Shown here in pieces: positions 41,603 to 50,126 of a DNA stretch of 64,000 bases; position 1 is the stretch's first letter; each line of letters opens with the position of its first letter. The notes below the pieces were generated by a model, which was given only the letters and a program-made list of their open reading frames with translations, was not told where the DNA came from and searched no databases. Source of the stretch: Streptomyces sp. MNU76 (GTDB lineage Bacteria; Actinomycetota; Actinomycetes; Streptomycetales; Streptomycetaceae); NCBI RefSeq assembly GCF_020982545.1, contig NZ_JAJKLK010000019.1, positions 620,001-684,000 on the forward strand, written 5' to 3'. The translations under genes and the position numbers were made by a program.

Positions 41603-42963
41603 GCCCGATGTACCTCGCCGCGGAAGACCTCTCGATGTTCGGCCGCGACCCCTGGTGGCTGGTCGTCGTCAAGGCGGTGTTCTGCTTCGCCTTCCTGATG
41701 ATCACAGTGCTGTTCTCCATCGTGTGGGAACGCAAGGTCGTCGCCTGGATGCAGCTGCGCATCGGCCCCAACCGGCACGGCCCCTGGGGCATGCTCCAGT
41801 CGCTCGCCGACGGCATCAAACTGATGCTCAAGGAAGACGTCATCGTCGAACGCGCGGACAAGGTCGTCTACGTCCTCGCACCGATCGTCGCGGCCATCCC
41901 GGCCTTCATGGCGATCGCGGTGATCCCCTTCGGCCCCGCCGGCAACGAGATCTCGATCTTCGGCCAGCGCACCACGATGCAGCTCACCGACCTGCCGATC
42001 GCGATGCTCTACATCCTGGCCATCGGCTCTCTCGGGGTGTATGGGTTCGTCCTGGCCGGCTGGTCCTCCGGGTCGACGTACCCGCTGCTCGGCGGCATCC
42101 GCTCGTGTGCCCAGATCATCTCGTACGAGATCGCCATGGGCGTGGCCTTCGCCTCGGTGTTCCTCTACTCCGGGTCGATGTCGAGTTCGGCGATCGTCGG
42201 CGCCCAGCAGGAACGCTGGTACGTCCTGCTGCTGCCGGTCTCGTTCCTGATCTACATGGTGACGATGGTGGGCGAGTCCAGCCGGGCCCCCTTCGACATG
42301 CCGGAGTCCGAGGGCGACCTGGTCGGCGGCTTCAACACCGAGTACAGCTCCATCAAGTTCGCGATGTTCATGCTCGCCGAGTACATCCACATGATCACCG
42401 TGTCGATGATCGCGGTGACGCTGTTCCTCGGCGGCTGGCGGGCCCCCTGGCCCATCAGTACCTTCTGGGAGGGCGCGAACCACGGCTGGTGGCCGATGCT
42501 CTGGTTCGTCGTCAAGCTCCAGCTGCTGGTCTTCTTCTTCATCTGGCTGCGAGGCACGCTCCCGCGCGTCCGCTACGACCAGCTCATGAAGCTCGGCTGG
42601 AAGGTTCTCATCCCGGTCTCCGTGGCCTGGCTGATGCTCGTCGCGACCGTGCGTGTGCTCCGGAACGAGAACTACGCGTTCTCCGAGATCGCGCTCTACG
42701 TCGGCGGAGCTGTTCTCGCCCTGCTGTTGCTCTCGTTCGTCGCGGACTTCTTCCGCGACCGGCGCGAAGCACAGGACCAGCCCGCCGAACCGGCCGGATT
42801 CGACCCGATGGCCGGCGGATTCCCCGTACCGCCCCTGCCCGGACAGACCCTCCCGCCGGTGCCGCGCAGGCGTTCGCGCCGGGAGCGGGAGCTCGTTGTC
42901 AGTGGTGGGTCCGATACTGACAGTGACGGATCTTCGAATGGGAAGGAGGCGTCCGATGGCTGA
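41599..42963 (+). CDS. nuoH: NADH-quinone oxidoreductase subunit H
   Basis: 454 residues from a GTG overlapping the nuoG stop. It has about eight membrane helices with the conserved RIGPNRHGPWGMLQSLADGIKLMLKED, then GESSRAPFDMPESEGDLVGGFNTEYSS and FIWLRGTLPRVRYDQLM. These form the quinone channel and E-channel at the arm junction. The C-terminal 90 residues (Pro/Arg/Ser-rich) are longer than in E. coli and face the cytoplasm. It overlaps nuoI by eight bases. Confidence 0.96.
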   Translation: MSPMYLAAEDLSMFGRDPWWLVVVKAVFCFAFLMITVLFSIVWERKVVAWMQLRIGPNRHGPWGMLQSLADGIKLMLKEDVIVERADKVVYVLAPIVAAIPAFMAIAVIPFGPAGNEISIFGQRTTMQLTDLPIAMLYILAIGSLGVYGFVLAGWSSGSTYPLLGGIRSCAQIISYEIAMGVAFASVFLYSGSMSSSAIVGAQQERWYVLLLPVSFLIYMVTMVGESSRAPFDMPESEGDLVGGFNTEYSSIKFAMFMLAEYIHMITVSMIAVTLFLGGWRAPWPISTFWEGANHGWWPMLWFVVKLQLLVFFFIWLRGTLPRVRYDQLMKLGWKVLIPVSVAWLMLVATVRVLRNENYAFSEIALYVGGAVLALLLLSFVADFFRDRREAQDQPAEPAGFDPMAGGFPVPPLPGQTLPPVPRRRSRRERELVVSGGSDTDSDGSSNGKEASDG

Positions 42964-43558
42964 GGAGCCGAAGGAGACCAAGCCCGGTTTCCAGAACCCC
43001 GTCGCCGGCTTCGGCGTGACCTTCAAGGCCATGTTCAAGAAGCGGCTGACCGAGCAGTACCCCGAGCAGCAGAAGACCACTGCTCCCCGGTTCCACGGAC
43101 GGCACCAGCTCAACCGCCATCCGGACGGCCTGGAGAAGTGCGTCGGCTGCGAGCTGTGCGCCTGGGCCTGCCCCGCGGACGCCATCTACGTGGAGGGCGC
43201 CGACAACACCGACGAGGAGCGCTACTCCCCGGGCGAGCGGTACGGCGCCGTCTACCAGATCAACTACGCCCGCTGCATCCTGTGCGGCCTGTGCATCGAG
43301 GCGTGCCCCACGCGCGCGTTGACGATGACCAACGAGTTCGAGCTGGCCGACTCCAGCCGCGCCAACCTCATCTACACCAAGGAGCAGCTGCTCGCCGGTC
43401 TTGAGGAGGGCATGGTCGACTCACCCCACTCGATCTTCCCGGGCACGGACGAACAGGACTACTACCGGGGGCTGGTCACCGAGGCCGCGCCCGGCACGGT
43501 GCGTCAGGTCGCCACCTCCAGGGGCGAGAAGCCCGAAGAAGAGGAGGCACAGGCATGA
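42956..43558 (+). CDS. nuoI: NADH-quinone oxidoreductase subunit I
   Basis: A protein of 200 residues, with GGAAGGAGG before the ATG. It carries two CxxCxxCxxxCP motifs: CVGCELCAWACP and CILCGLCIEACP, which bind clusters N6a and N6b. FELADSSRANLIYTKEQLL is the usual ending; the acidic tail is variable. It passes electrons from NuoG to NuoB. Overlap with nuoJ is four bases. Confidence 0.97.
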   Translation: MAEEPKETKPGFQNPVAGFGVTFKAMFKKRLTEQYPEQQKTTAPRFHGRHQLNRHPDGLEKCVGCELCAWACPADAIYVEGADNTDEERYSPGERYGAVYQINYARCILCGLCIEACPTRALTMTNEFELADSSRANLIYTKEQLLAGLEEGMVDSPHSIFPGTDEQDYYRGLVTEAAPGTVRQVATSRGEKPEEEEAQA

Positions 43559-44400
43559 GCGCGCAACTCGCCGCTTACACCACCTCCACCGGTGAGGCCT
43601 TCCAGTTCTGGGTGCTCGGCACGGTCGCCGTGATCGGCGCCCTGTGCACCGTCTTCATGAAGAAGGCCGTGCACAGCGCCCTCTGCCTCGCCGGCACCAT
43701 GATCATCCTGGCCGTGTTCTACCTGGCCAACGGCGCCTACTTCCTGGGCGTCGTGCAGATCGTCGTCTACACCGGCGCGATCATGATGCTGTTCCTTTTC
43801 GTGGTCATGCTCGTCGGTGTCACCGCGGCGGACTCCCTGAAGGAGACCATCAAGGGCCAGCGCTGGTTGGCCCTCCTGTGCGGCGCCGGCTTCGGCATCC
43901 TGCTGATCGCGGGCATCGGCAACGCCTCGCTGTCGGAGTTCAACGGCCTCGGCACGGCCAACGCGGGCGGCAACGTGGAGGGCCTCGCGGCCCTGATCTT
44001 CACCGACTACGTGTTCGCCTTCGAACTCACCGGCGCCCTGCTCATCACGGCCGCCGTCGGCGCCATGGTCCTCACCCACCGTGAGCGCACCGAGCGCGCC
44101 AAGACCCAGCGCGAGCTGGCCGAACAGCGGGTACGCGAGGGCAAGCACCTGCCGCCGCTGCCGGCCCCCGGCGTCTACGCCCGGCACAACGCGGTCGACG
44201 TTCCGGGCCTGTTGCCCGACGGCACCACGTCCGAGCTGACCGTCAGCAAGACCCTGCGGGACCGGGGCCAGATCCGCGACGTGTCGACCGAGGCACTCAA
44301 CGACCTCAAGGCCCTGGAGCAGCGCGCCGAGGACCGCCTGGAGCGCACCAACAGCGGCCATGGCGCGAACGGCGGCAACAGCGGGGAGGCATCGAAGTGA
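43555..44400 (+). CDS. nuoJ: NADH-quinone oxidoreductase subunit J
   Basis: A protein of 281 residues. Five membrane helices occupy the first 180 residues, including NGAYFLGVVQIVVYTGAIMMLFLFVVML with the conserved pi-bulge helix. The 100-residue cytoplasmic tail (KTQRELAEQRVREGKHLP and so on) is an extension relative to E. coli (184 residues). Part of the proton path next to NuoH. Overlaps nuoK by four bases. Confidence 0.95.
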   Translation: MSAQLAAYTTSTGEAFQFWVLGTVAVIGALCTVFMKKAVHSALCLAGTMIILAVFYLANGAYFLGVVQIVVYTGAIMMLFLFVVMLVGVTAADSLKETIKGQRWLALLCGAGFGILLIAGIGNASLSEFNGLGTANAGGNVEGLAALIFTDYVFAFELTGALLITAAVGAMVLTHRERTERAKTQRELAEQRVREGKHLPPLPAPGVYARHNAVDVPGLLPDGTTSELTVSKTLRDRGQIRDVSTEALNDLKALEQRAEDRLERTNSGHGANGGNSGEASK

Positions 44401-44696
44401 ATCCCGTCAACTACCTGTATCTCGCCGCCCTGCTGTTCACGATCGGCGCCACCGGCGTCCTGATCAGGCGGAACGCGATCGTGGTGTTCATGTGCGTCGA
44501 GCTGATGCTCAACGCCTGCAACCTCGCCCTGGTCGCCTTCGCCCGTATGCACGGCAATCTCGACGGCCAGATCATCGCCTTCTTCACGATGGTCGTCGCC
44601 GCCGCGGAGGTCGTGGTCGGACTCGCGATCATCGTGTCGCTGTTCCGGTCCCGCCACTCGGCCTCGGTCGACGACGCCAGCCTGATGAAGCTGTAA
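44397..44696 (+). CDS. nuoK: NADH-quinone oxidoreductase subunit K
   Basis: A protein of 99 residues with three membrane helices and the two conserved glutamates in VFMCVELMLNACNLALVAF and MVVAAAEVVVGLAIIV, essential for proton transfer. It matches the family in length. nuoL starts 15 bp downstream. Confidence 0.97.
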   Translation: MNPVNYLYLAALLFTIGATGVLIRRNAIVVFMCVELMLNACNLALVAFARMHGNLDGQIIAFFTMVVAAAEVVVGLAIIVSLFRSRHSASVDDASLMKL

Positions 44697-44711
44697 GGGG
44701 TCGGAAGAATC

Positions 44712-46607
44712 GTGGAGAACCTGATTGCGCTGCTGGTCGCGGCGCCCCTGCTCGGAGCCGCCGTCCTGCTGTGCGGCGGCCGGCGCCTCGACGCCGTCGG
44801 CCACTGGATCGGCACGGCCCTCGCCGCCGCCTCCTTCGTCGTCGGCGTGGTCCTCTTCGCCGACATGCTCGGCAAGGACGCCGAACACCGCGAGATCGGT
44901 CAGCACCTGTTCAGCTGGATCCCCGTCGAGGGCTTCCAGGCCGACGTCGCCTTCCAGCTCGACCAGCTGTCGATGACGTTCGTGCTGCTGATCACCGGAG
45001 TCGGCTCGCTCATCCACGTCTACTCCATCGGGTACATGGAGCACGACGAGCGCCGACGCCGCTTCTTCGGCTATCTGAACCTGTTCCTCGCGGCGATGCT
45101 GTTGCTCGTCCTCGCCGACAACTACCTGCTGCTGTACGTCGGCTGGGAGGGCGTCGGCCTCGCCTCCTACCTGCTGATCGGCTTCTGGCAGCACAAGCCC
45201 AGCGCCGCCACCGCCGCGAAGAAGGCCTTCCTGGTCAACCGTGTCGGCGACGTCGGGCTGTCCATCGCCATCATGCTGATGTTCACCACCTTCGGGACCT
45301 TCGCCTTCGGGCCGGTCCTGGGCTCCGTCGGCGAGACGAGCGAGGGCACGCTCACCGCGATCGCCCTCATGCTGCTGCTCGCCGCGTGCGGCAAGTCCGC
45401 CCAGGTGCCGCTGCAGTCCTGGCTCGGGGACGCGATGGAGGGCCCGACCCCGGTCTCCGCCCTCATCCACGCCGCGACCATGGTCACCGCCGGTGTCTAC
45501 CTGATCGTCCGCTCCGCGAACATCTTCAACGCCGCGCCGGACGCACAGCTCGTCACCACCGTCGTCGGCGCGGTCACGCTCCTCTTCGGTGCGATCGTCG
45601 GTTGCGCGAAGGACGACATCAAGAAGGCCCTCGCCGGCTCGACGATGTCGCAGATCGGGTACATGGTGCTGGCCGCGGGCCTCGGCCCCATCGGCTACGT
45701 CTTCGCGATCATGCACCTGGTGACGCACGGCTTCTTCAAGGCCGGTCTCTTCCTCGGCGCCGGTTCGGTCATGCACGGCATGAACGACGAGGTCGACATG
45801 CGCAAGTACGGCGGCCTGCGCAAGTACATGCCGGTCACCTTCGTCACCTTCGGACTCGGCTACCTCGCCATCATCGGCTTCCCCGGTCTGTCCGGCTTCT
45901 TCTCCAAGGACAAGATCATCGAGGCGGCCTTCGCCAAGGGCGGCACCGAGGGCTGGATCCTCGGCGGCGTGGCCCTGCTGGGCGCGGCCATCACCGCCTT
46001 CTACATGACGCGCGTGATGCTGATGACGTTCTTCGGCGAGAAGCGCTGGCAGCCCGACGAGCACGGCCACGAACCGCACCCGCACGAGTCGCCCAGGGTC
46101 ATGACGATCCCCATGATCGTCCTGGCCGTCGGATCGGTCTTCGGCGGTGCCTACTTCAGCATCGGCGACCGGTTCATCCACTGGCTGGAGCCCGTCACCG
46201 GCCACAAGCACGGCCACCCGCCGATCAGCGCCCTGACGGTGACGATCTCCACGGTCGCCGTGATGGTCATCGGCGTCGGCCTCGCCTGGCTCCAGTACGG
46301 GCGCAAGCCCGTCCCCGTCGTCGCCCCGCGCGGATCGCTGCTCACCCGGGCCGCCCGGCGCGACCTTCTCCAGGACGACTTCAACCACGTCGTCCTCGTC
46401 CGCGGCGGAGAGCACCTCACGCGCTCCCTCGTCTACGTCGACCACACCCTGGTCGACGGCGTCGTCAACGGCACGGCGGCCTCGATGGGCGGCCTCTCCG
46501 GGCGGCTGCGCCGGATCCAGAACGGCTATGCCCGGTCGTACGCGGTCTCGATGTTCGGCGGCGCTGCGATCCTCATCGCCGCGACCCTGCTGATGAGGGC
46601 GGTCTGA
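44712..46607 (+). CDS. nuoL: NADH-quinone oxidoreductase subunit L
   Basis: A protein of 631 residues from a GTG. Antiporter-like with about 16 helices: LYVGWEGVGLASYLLIGFW, PVSALIHAATMVTAGVYLIVR and KDDIKKALAGSTMSQIGYMV carry the conserved Glu, Lys and His residues of the proton channel. The long lateral helix lies at the C-terminus (DFNHVVLVRGGEHLTRSL and onward). It is the distal end of the membrane arm. Confidence 0.97.
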   Translation: MENLIALLVAAPLLGAAVLLCGGRRLDAVGHWIGTALAAASFVVGVVLFADMLGKDAEHREIGQHLFSWIPVEGFQADVAFQLDQLSMTFVLLITGVGSLIHVYSIGYMEHDERRRRFFGYLNLFLAAMLLLVLADNYLLLYVGWEGVGLASYLLIGFWQHKPSAATAAKKAFLVNRVGDVGLSIAIMLMFTTFGTFAFGPVLGSVGETSEGTLTAIALMLLLAACGKSAQVPLQSWLGDAMEGPTPVSALIHAATMVTAGVYLIVRSANIFNAAPDAQLVTTVVGAVTLLFGAIVGCAKDDIKKALAGSTMSQIGYMVLAAGLGPIGYVFAIMHLVTHGFFKAGLFLGAGSVMHGMNDEVDMRKYGGLRKYMPVTFVTFGLGYLAIIGFPGLSGFFSKDKIIEAAFAKGGTEGWILGGVALLGAAITAFYMTRVMLMTFFGEKRWQPDEHGHEPHPHESPRVMTIPMIVLAVGSVFGGAYFSIGDRFIHWLEPVTGHKHGHPPISALTVTISTVAVMVIGVGLAWLQYGRKPVPVVAPRGSLLTRAARRDLLQDDFNHVVLVRGGEHLTRSLVYVDHTLVDGVVNGTAASMGGLSGRLRRIQNGYARSYAVSMFGGAAILIAATLLMRAV

Positions 46608-46612
46608 TACCG

Positions 46613-48184
46613 ATGTCCTTTCCTCTGCTGACAGCGACGGCGGCGCTCCCGGCCCTCGGGGCGATCGCCACGGCCGCCGTCCCGGCCCAGCGGCGCAACG
46701 CCGCGAAACTGCTGGCGCTGATCGTCTCGCTGGGCACGCTGGTGCTCGCCGCGATCGTCGCGTTCCGCTTCGACCCCGGCGGCGACCGGTACCAGCTCAC
46801 CGAGTCCCACGCCTGGATCGCGGACTTCGGGGTGCGCTACGAACTGGGCGTCGACGGCATCGCGGTGGCGCTGATCGGGCTCACCGCCCTGCTGATCCCG
46901 TTCATCATCCTCGCGGGCTGGCACGACGCCGACCCGCTGGAGACCGGCAGCAAGCGGTGGCGGCCGACCCAGGGCTTCTTCGCCCTGATCCTGGCCGTCG
47001 AGGCGATGGTGATCATCTCCTTCGAGGCCACCGACGTCTTCCTCTTCTACATCTTCTTCGAAGCCATGCTCATCCCGATGTACTTCCTCATCGGCGGTTT
47101 CGGGGACCGTGCCCACGAGCACGGAGAGGAGACGGCGGCCACGCAACGCTCGTACGCCGCCGTGAAGTTCCTCCTCTACAACCTGGTCGGCGGTCTGATC
47201 ATGCTGGCCGCGGTCATCGGCCTGTACGTGGTCGCCGGGAACTTCTCGCTCCCGGAGATCGCCGAGGCCCGTGCCAACGGCACCCTGGAGATGGCGACCA
47301 CCACCGAACGGTGGCTGTTCCTCGGCTTCTTCTTCGCGTTCGCGGTGAAGGCGCCGCTGTGGCCGCTGCACACCTGGCTGCCCAACGCCATGCAGGAGTC
47401 CACCGCCCCGGTCGCCGTCCTCATCACGGCCGTCGTCGACAAGGTCGGCACCTTCGCGATGCTCCGCTTCTGCCTCGGACTCTTCCCCGAGGCCAGCACC
47501 TGGGCGACGCCCGCGATCCTCGTCCTCGCGCTGATCAGCATCATCTACGGGGCGCTGCTCGCCGTCGGCCAGCGCGACATCAAGCGGCTGGTGGCGTACG
47601 CGTCGATCTCGCACTTCGGCTTCATCATTCTCGGCATCTTCGCGATGACCAGCCAGGGTCAGTCCGGCGCGACGCTCTACATGGTCAACCACGGCATCTC
47701 GACCGCCGCCCTGATGCTGGTCGCCGGATTCCTGATCTCCCGGCGCGGCTCCCGGCTCATCGCCGACTACGGCGGGGTGCAGAAGGTCGCGCCGGTGCTC
47801 GCCGGCACCTTCCTGATCGGCGGTCTCGCGACGCTGTCGCTGCCCGGACTCGCCCCGTTCGTCAGTGAGTTCCTCGTCCTGGTCGGCACGTTCGCGCGCT
47901 ACCCGGTGGTCGGGATCATCGCCACCGTCGGCATCGTCCTCGCCGCGCTCTACACCCTCGTCCTCTACCAGCGGACGATGACGGGCCCGGTGAAGGCCGA
48001 GGTCGAGGGGATGCCCGACCTGAGGGTGCGCGAGCTCGTGGTCGTCGCCCCGCTGGTCGCGCTGCTGATCTTCCTGGGTGTCTTCCCGAAGCCGCTCACC
48101 GACATCGTCAACCCAGCGGTCGAGCACACCATGTCCGACGTCCAGAAGAAGGACCCCCAGCCCGAGGTGGAGGCGGCCAAGTGA
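46613..48184 (+). CDS. nuoM: NADH-quinone oxidoreductase subunit M
   Basis: A protein of 523 residues from the ATG six bases after the nuoL stop, without a clear ribosome site of its own, so translation is probably coupled. FLFYIFFEAMLIPMYFLIG, PLWPLHTWLPNAMQESTAPVAVL and QRDIKRLVAYASISHFGFI are the antiporter-subunit signatures with the channel Glu and Lys. It overlaps nuoN by four bases (GTGA). Confidence 0.97.
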   Translation: MSFPLLTATAALPALGAIATAAVPAQRRNAAKLLALIVSLGTLVLAAIVAFRFDPGGDRYQLTESHAWIADFGVRYELGVDGIAVALIGLTALLIPFIILAGWHDADPLETGSKRWRPTQGFFALILAVEAMVIISFEATDVFLFYIFFEAMLIPMYFLIGGFGDRAHEHGEETAATQRSYAAVKFLLYNLVGGLIMLAAVIGLYVVAGNFSLPEIAEARANGTLEMATTTERWLFLGFFFAFAVKAPLWPLHTWLPNAMQESTAPVAVLITAVVDKVGTFAMLRFCLGLFPEASTWATPAILVLALISIIYGALLAVGQRDIKRLVAYASISHFGFIILGIFAMTSQGQSGATLYMVNHGISTAALMLVAGFLISRRGSRLIADYGGVQKVAPVLAGTFLIGGLATLSLPGLAPFVSEFLVLVGTFARYPVVGIIATVGIVLAALYTLVLYQRTMTGPVKAEVEGMPDLRVRELVVVAPLVALLIFLGVFPKPLTDIVNPAVEHTMSDVQKKDPQPEVEAAK

Positions 48185-49830
48185 GCGCATCAGCCGTCCA
48201 CAGCCTGTGGACAACCGCGGCCGACCCGATCACCAAGATCGACGCGCCGAAGATCGAATACGGGCAACTGTCGCCCACCCTGATCGTCATCGGCGCGGCG
48301 ATCATCGGGATCCTGATCGAGGCCTTCGTGCCACGCAAGTCCCGCTACTACGTTCAAGTGTTCGTCTCCGTGGTCGCCCTCGCGGCCTCCTTCGCCGCGG
48401 TCGTCGCGCTCGCGGCGGGCGGATACGGCACCACGAAGGCCGGCATCGCGGCCATGGGCGCCATCGCAGTCGACGGACCGGCCCTGTTCCTGCAAGGCAC
48501 GATCCTCCTCGCCGGCATCCTCGGCGTCTTCACCTTCGCCGAACGCCGCCTCGACCCCGAGACCCACGGCAACAAGGTCGACTCCTTCGCCGCACAGGCC
48601 GCTTCCGTGCCCGGCAGCGACAGCGAGAAGGCCGCCGTCAGGGCCGGATTCACCACCACCGAGGTCTTCCCGCTGCTGCTCTTCGCGATCGGCGGCATGC
48701 TGATCTTCCCGGCGGCCAACGACCTGCTGACCCTCTTCATCGCCCTGGAGGTCTTCTCCCTCCCGCTCTACCTGCTGTGCGCCGTGGCCCGCCGCAAGCG
48801 GCTCATGTCGCAGGAGGCCGCCGTCAAGTACTTCCTCCTCGGCGCCTTCGCCTCCGCCTTCACCCTCTTCGGCATCGCCCTGCTCTACGGCTACGCGGGC
48901 TCGGTGAAGTACGCGACGATCGCCCAGGTCGTCGACGGCACCATCGGCGACCTCAACCCCGCCCTCGCCGGCACCATGGGCAACGACGCGCTGCTGCTCA
49001 TCGGCGCCGCGATGCTCGTCATGGGCCTGCTGTTCAAGGTCGGCGCGGTGCCGTTCCACATGTGGACCCCGGACGTCTACCAGGGCGCCCCCACCCCGGT
49101 CACCGGCTTCATGGCCGCCGCGACCAAGGTGGCCGCCTTCGGCGCGCTGCTGCGACTGCTGTACGTCGTGCTGCCCGGCCTGCGCTGGGACTGGCGGCCG
49201 GTCATGTGGGCCGTCGCCATCGTCACCATGCTGGCCGGCGCGATCGTGGCCATCACCCAGACCGACATCAAGCGCCTGCTCGCCTACTCGTCGATCGCGC
49301 ACGCCGGCTTCATCCTCGCCGGTGTCATCGCGGCCTCGCCCGACGGCGTCTCGTCCGTGCTGTTCTATCTGGGCGCCTACTCCTTCGTGACCATCGGCGC
49401 GTTCGCCGTGGTGACGCTGGTGCGCGACGCGGGCGGCGAGGCCACGCACCTGTCCAAGTGGGCCGGGCTCGGCCGCAGGTCACCGCTGGTGGCAGCGGTG
49501 TTCGCGGTCTTCCTGCTGGCCTTCGCGGGCATCCCGCTGACCTCCGGGTTCGCGGGCAAGTTCGCCGTGTTCAAGGCGGCGGCCGAGGGCGGCGCGGGCG
49601 CGATCGTCGTGGTCGGTGTGATCTCCTCGGCCATCGCCGCGTTCTTCTACATCCGCGTCATCGTGCTCATGTTCTTCAGCGAGCCCCGCCCCGAGGGGCC
49701 GACGGTCGCCGTGCCGTCGCCGCTGACCATGACCGCGATCGCGGTCGGCGTCGCCGTCACCCTGGTGCTCGGCGTCGCACCGCAGTACTTCCTGGACCTG
49801 GCGGGGCAGGCGGGGGTGTTCGTGCGCTGA
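48181..49830 (+). CDS. nuoN: NADH-quinone oxidoreductase subunit N
   Basis: A protein of 549 residues from a GTG. The third antiporter-like subunit with about 14 helices: FIALEVFSLPLYLLCAVARR, PFHMWTPDVYQGAPTPVTGFMAA and TDIKRLLAYSSIAHAGFIL. It ends the nuo operon. Its first codons contain the perfect inverted repeat GTCCACAG-C-CTGTGGAC (48196-48212), which includes a DnaA-box-like 9-mer. Confidence 0.97.
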   Translation: MSASAVHSLWTTAADPITKIDAPKIEYGQLSPTLIVIGAAIIGILIEAFVPRKSRYYVQVFVSVVALAASFAAVVALAAGGYGTTKAGIAAMGAIAVDGPALFLQGTILLAGILGVFTFAERRLDPETHGNKVDSFAAQAASVPGSDSEKAAVRAGFTTTEVFPLLLFAIGGMLIFPAANDLLTLFIALEVFSLPLYLLCAVARRKRLMSQEAAVKYFLLGAFASAFTLFGIALLYGYAGSVKYATIAQVVDGTIGDLNPALAGTMGNDALLLIGAAMLVMGLLFKVGAVPFHMWTPDVYQGAPTPVTGFMAAATKVAAFGALLRLLYVVLPGLRWDWRPVMWAVAIVTMLAGAIVAITQTDIKRLLAYSSIAHAGFILAGVIAASPDGVSSVLFYLGAYSFVTIGAFAVVTLVRDAGGEATHLSKWAGLGRRSPLVAAVFAVFLLAFAGIPLTSGFAGKFAVFKAAAEGGAGAIVVVGVISSAIAAFFYIRVIVLMFFSEPRPEGPTVAVPSPLTMTAIAVGVAVTLVLGVAPQYFLDLAGQAGVFVR

Positions 49831-49852
49831 GGCTCCGCCCTGCCGAGGCGCG

Positions 49853-49934
49853 GCGTGCTTCGTCACGGCAGTGGCGCGCTCGGCCACGGCATCGGCGCGC
49901 TCCGCCACGGCATGGACGCGCTCGGCCACGGTTC
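49853..49934 (+). repeat. four tandem 21-bp repeats after nuoN
   Basis: Units begin at 49853 (degenerate), 49874, 49895 and 49916, each with the form GCGCGCTCGGCCACGGCATCG with a few changes. The period of 21 bp equals two helical turns. It lies between the nuoN stop and the operon terminator and does not seem to be translated. Confidence 0.75.
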
Positions 49935-49980
49935 GTACGACAGGGCCCGGTCTCCGCCAGGGGGCCGGGCCCCGTCGTAC
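49935..49980 (+). terminator. terminator of the nuo operon
   Basis: GTACGAC-a-GGGCCCGG at 49935-49950 pairs with CCGGGCCC-c-GTCGTAC at 49965-49980, a long stem with one mismatch. It stands 105 bp past the nuoN stop. Confidence 0.75.
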
Positions 49981-50126
49981 ATATGAGCGAGCGGTGGTGC
50001 GGCCGAATACGGCCCGCACGGGTGGAGCCTGTGGATAACTCTGAGGCTGTCGGTGCGGGCGCCTATCGTGGCAAGGGCTGGAGGAAGCACGGACGGCACA
50101 GGACGCAAGGGCGCGGGGGGCGGGCC

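Noticed and set aside
44360..48184. A 1274-codon open frame running through nuoL into nuoM
   Set aside because: The first part is an out-of-frame shadow of nuoL; only the section from 46613 (nuoM) shows a real protein.
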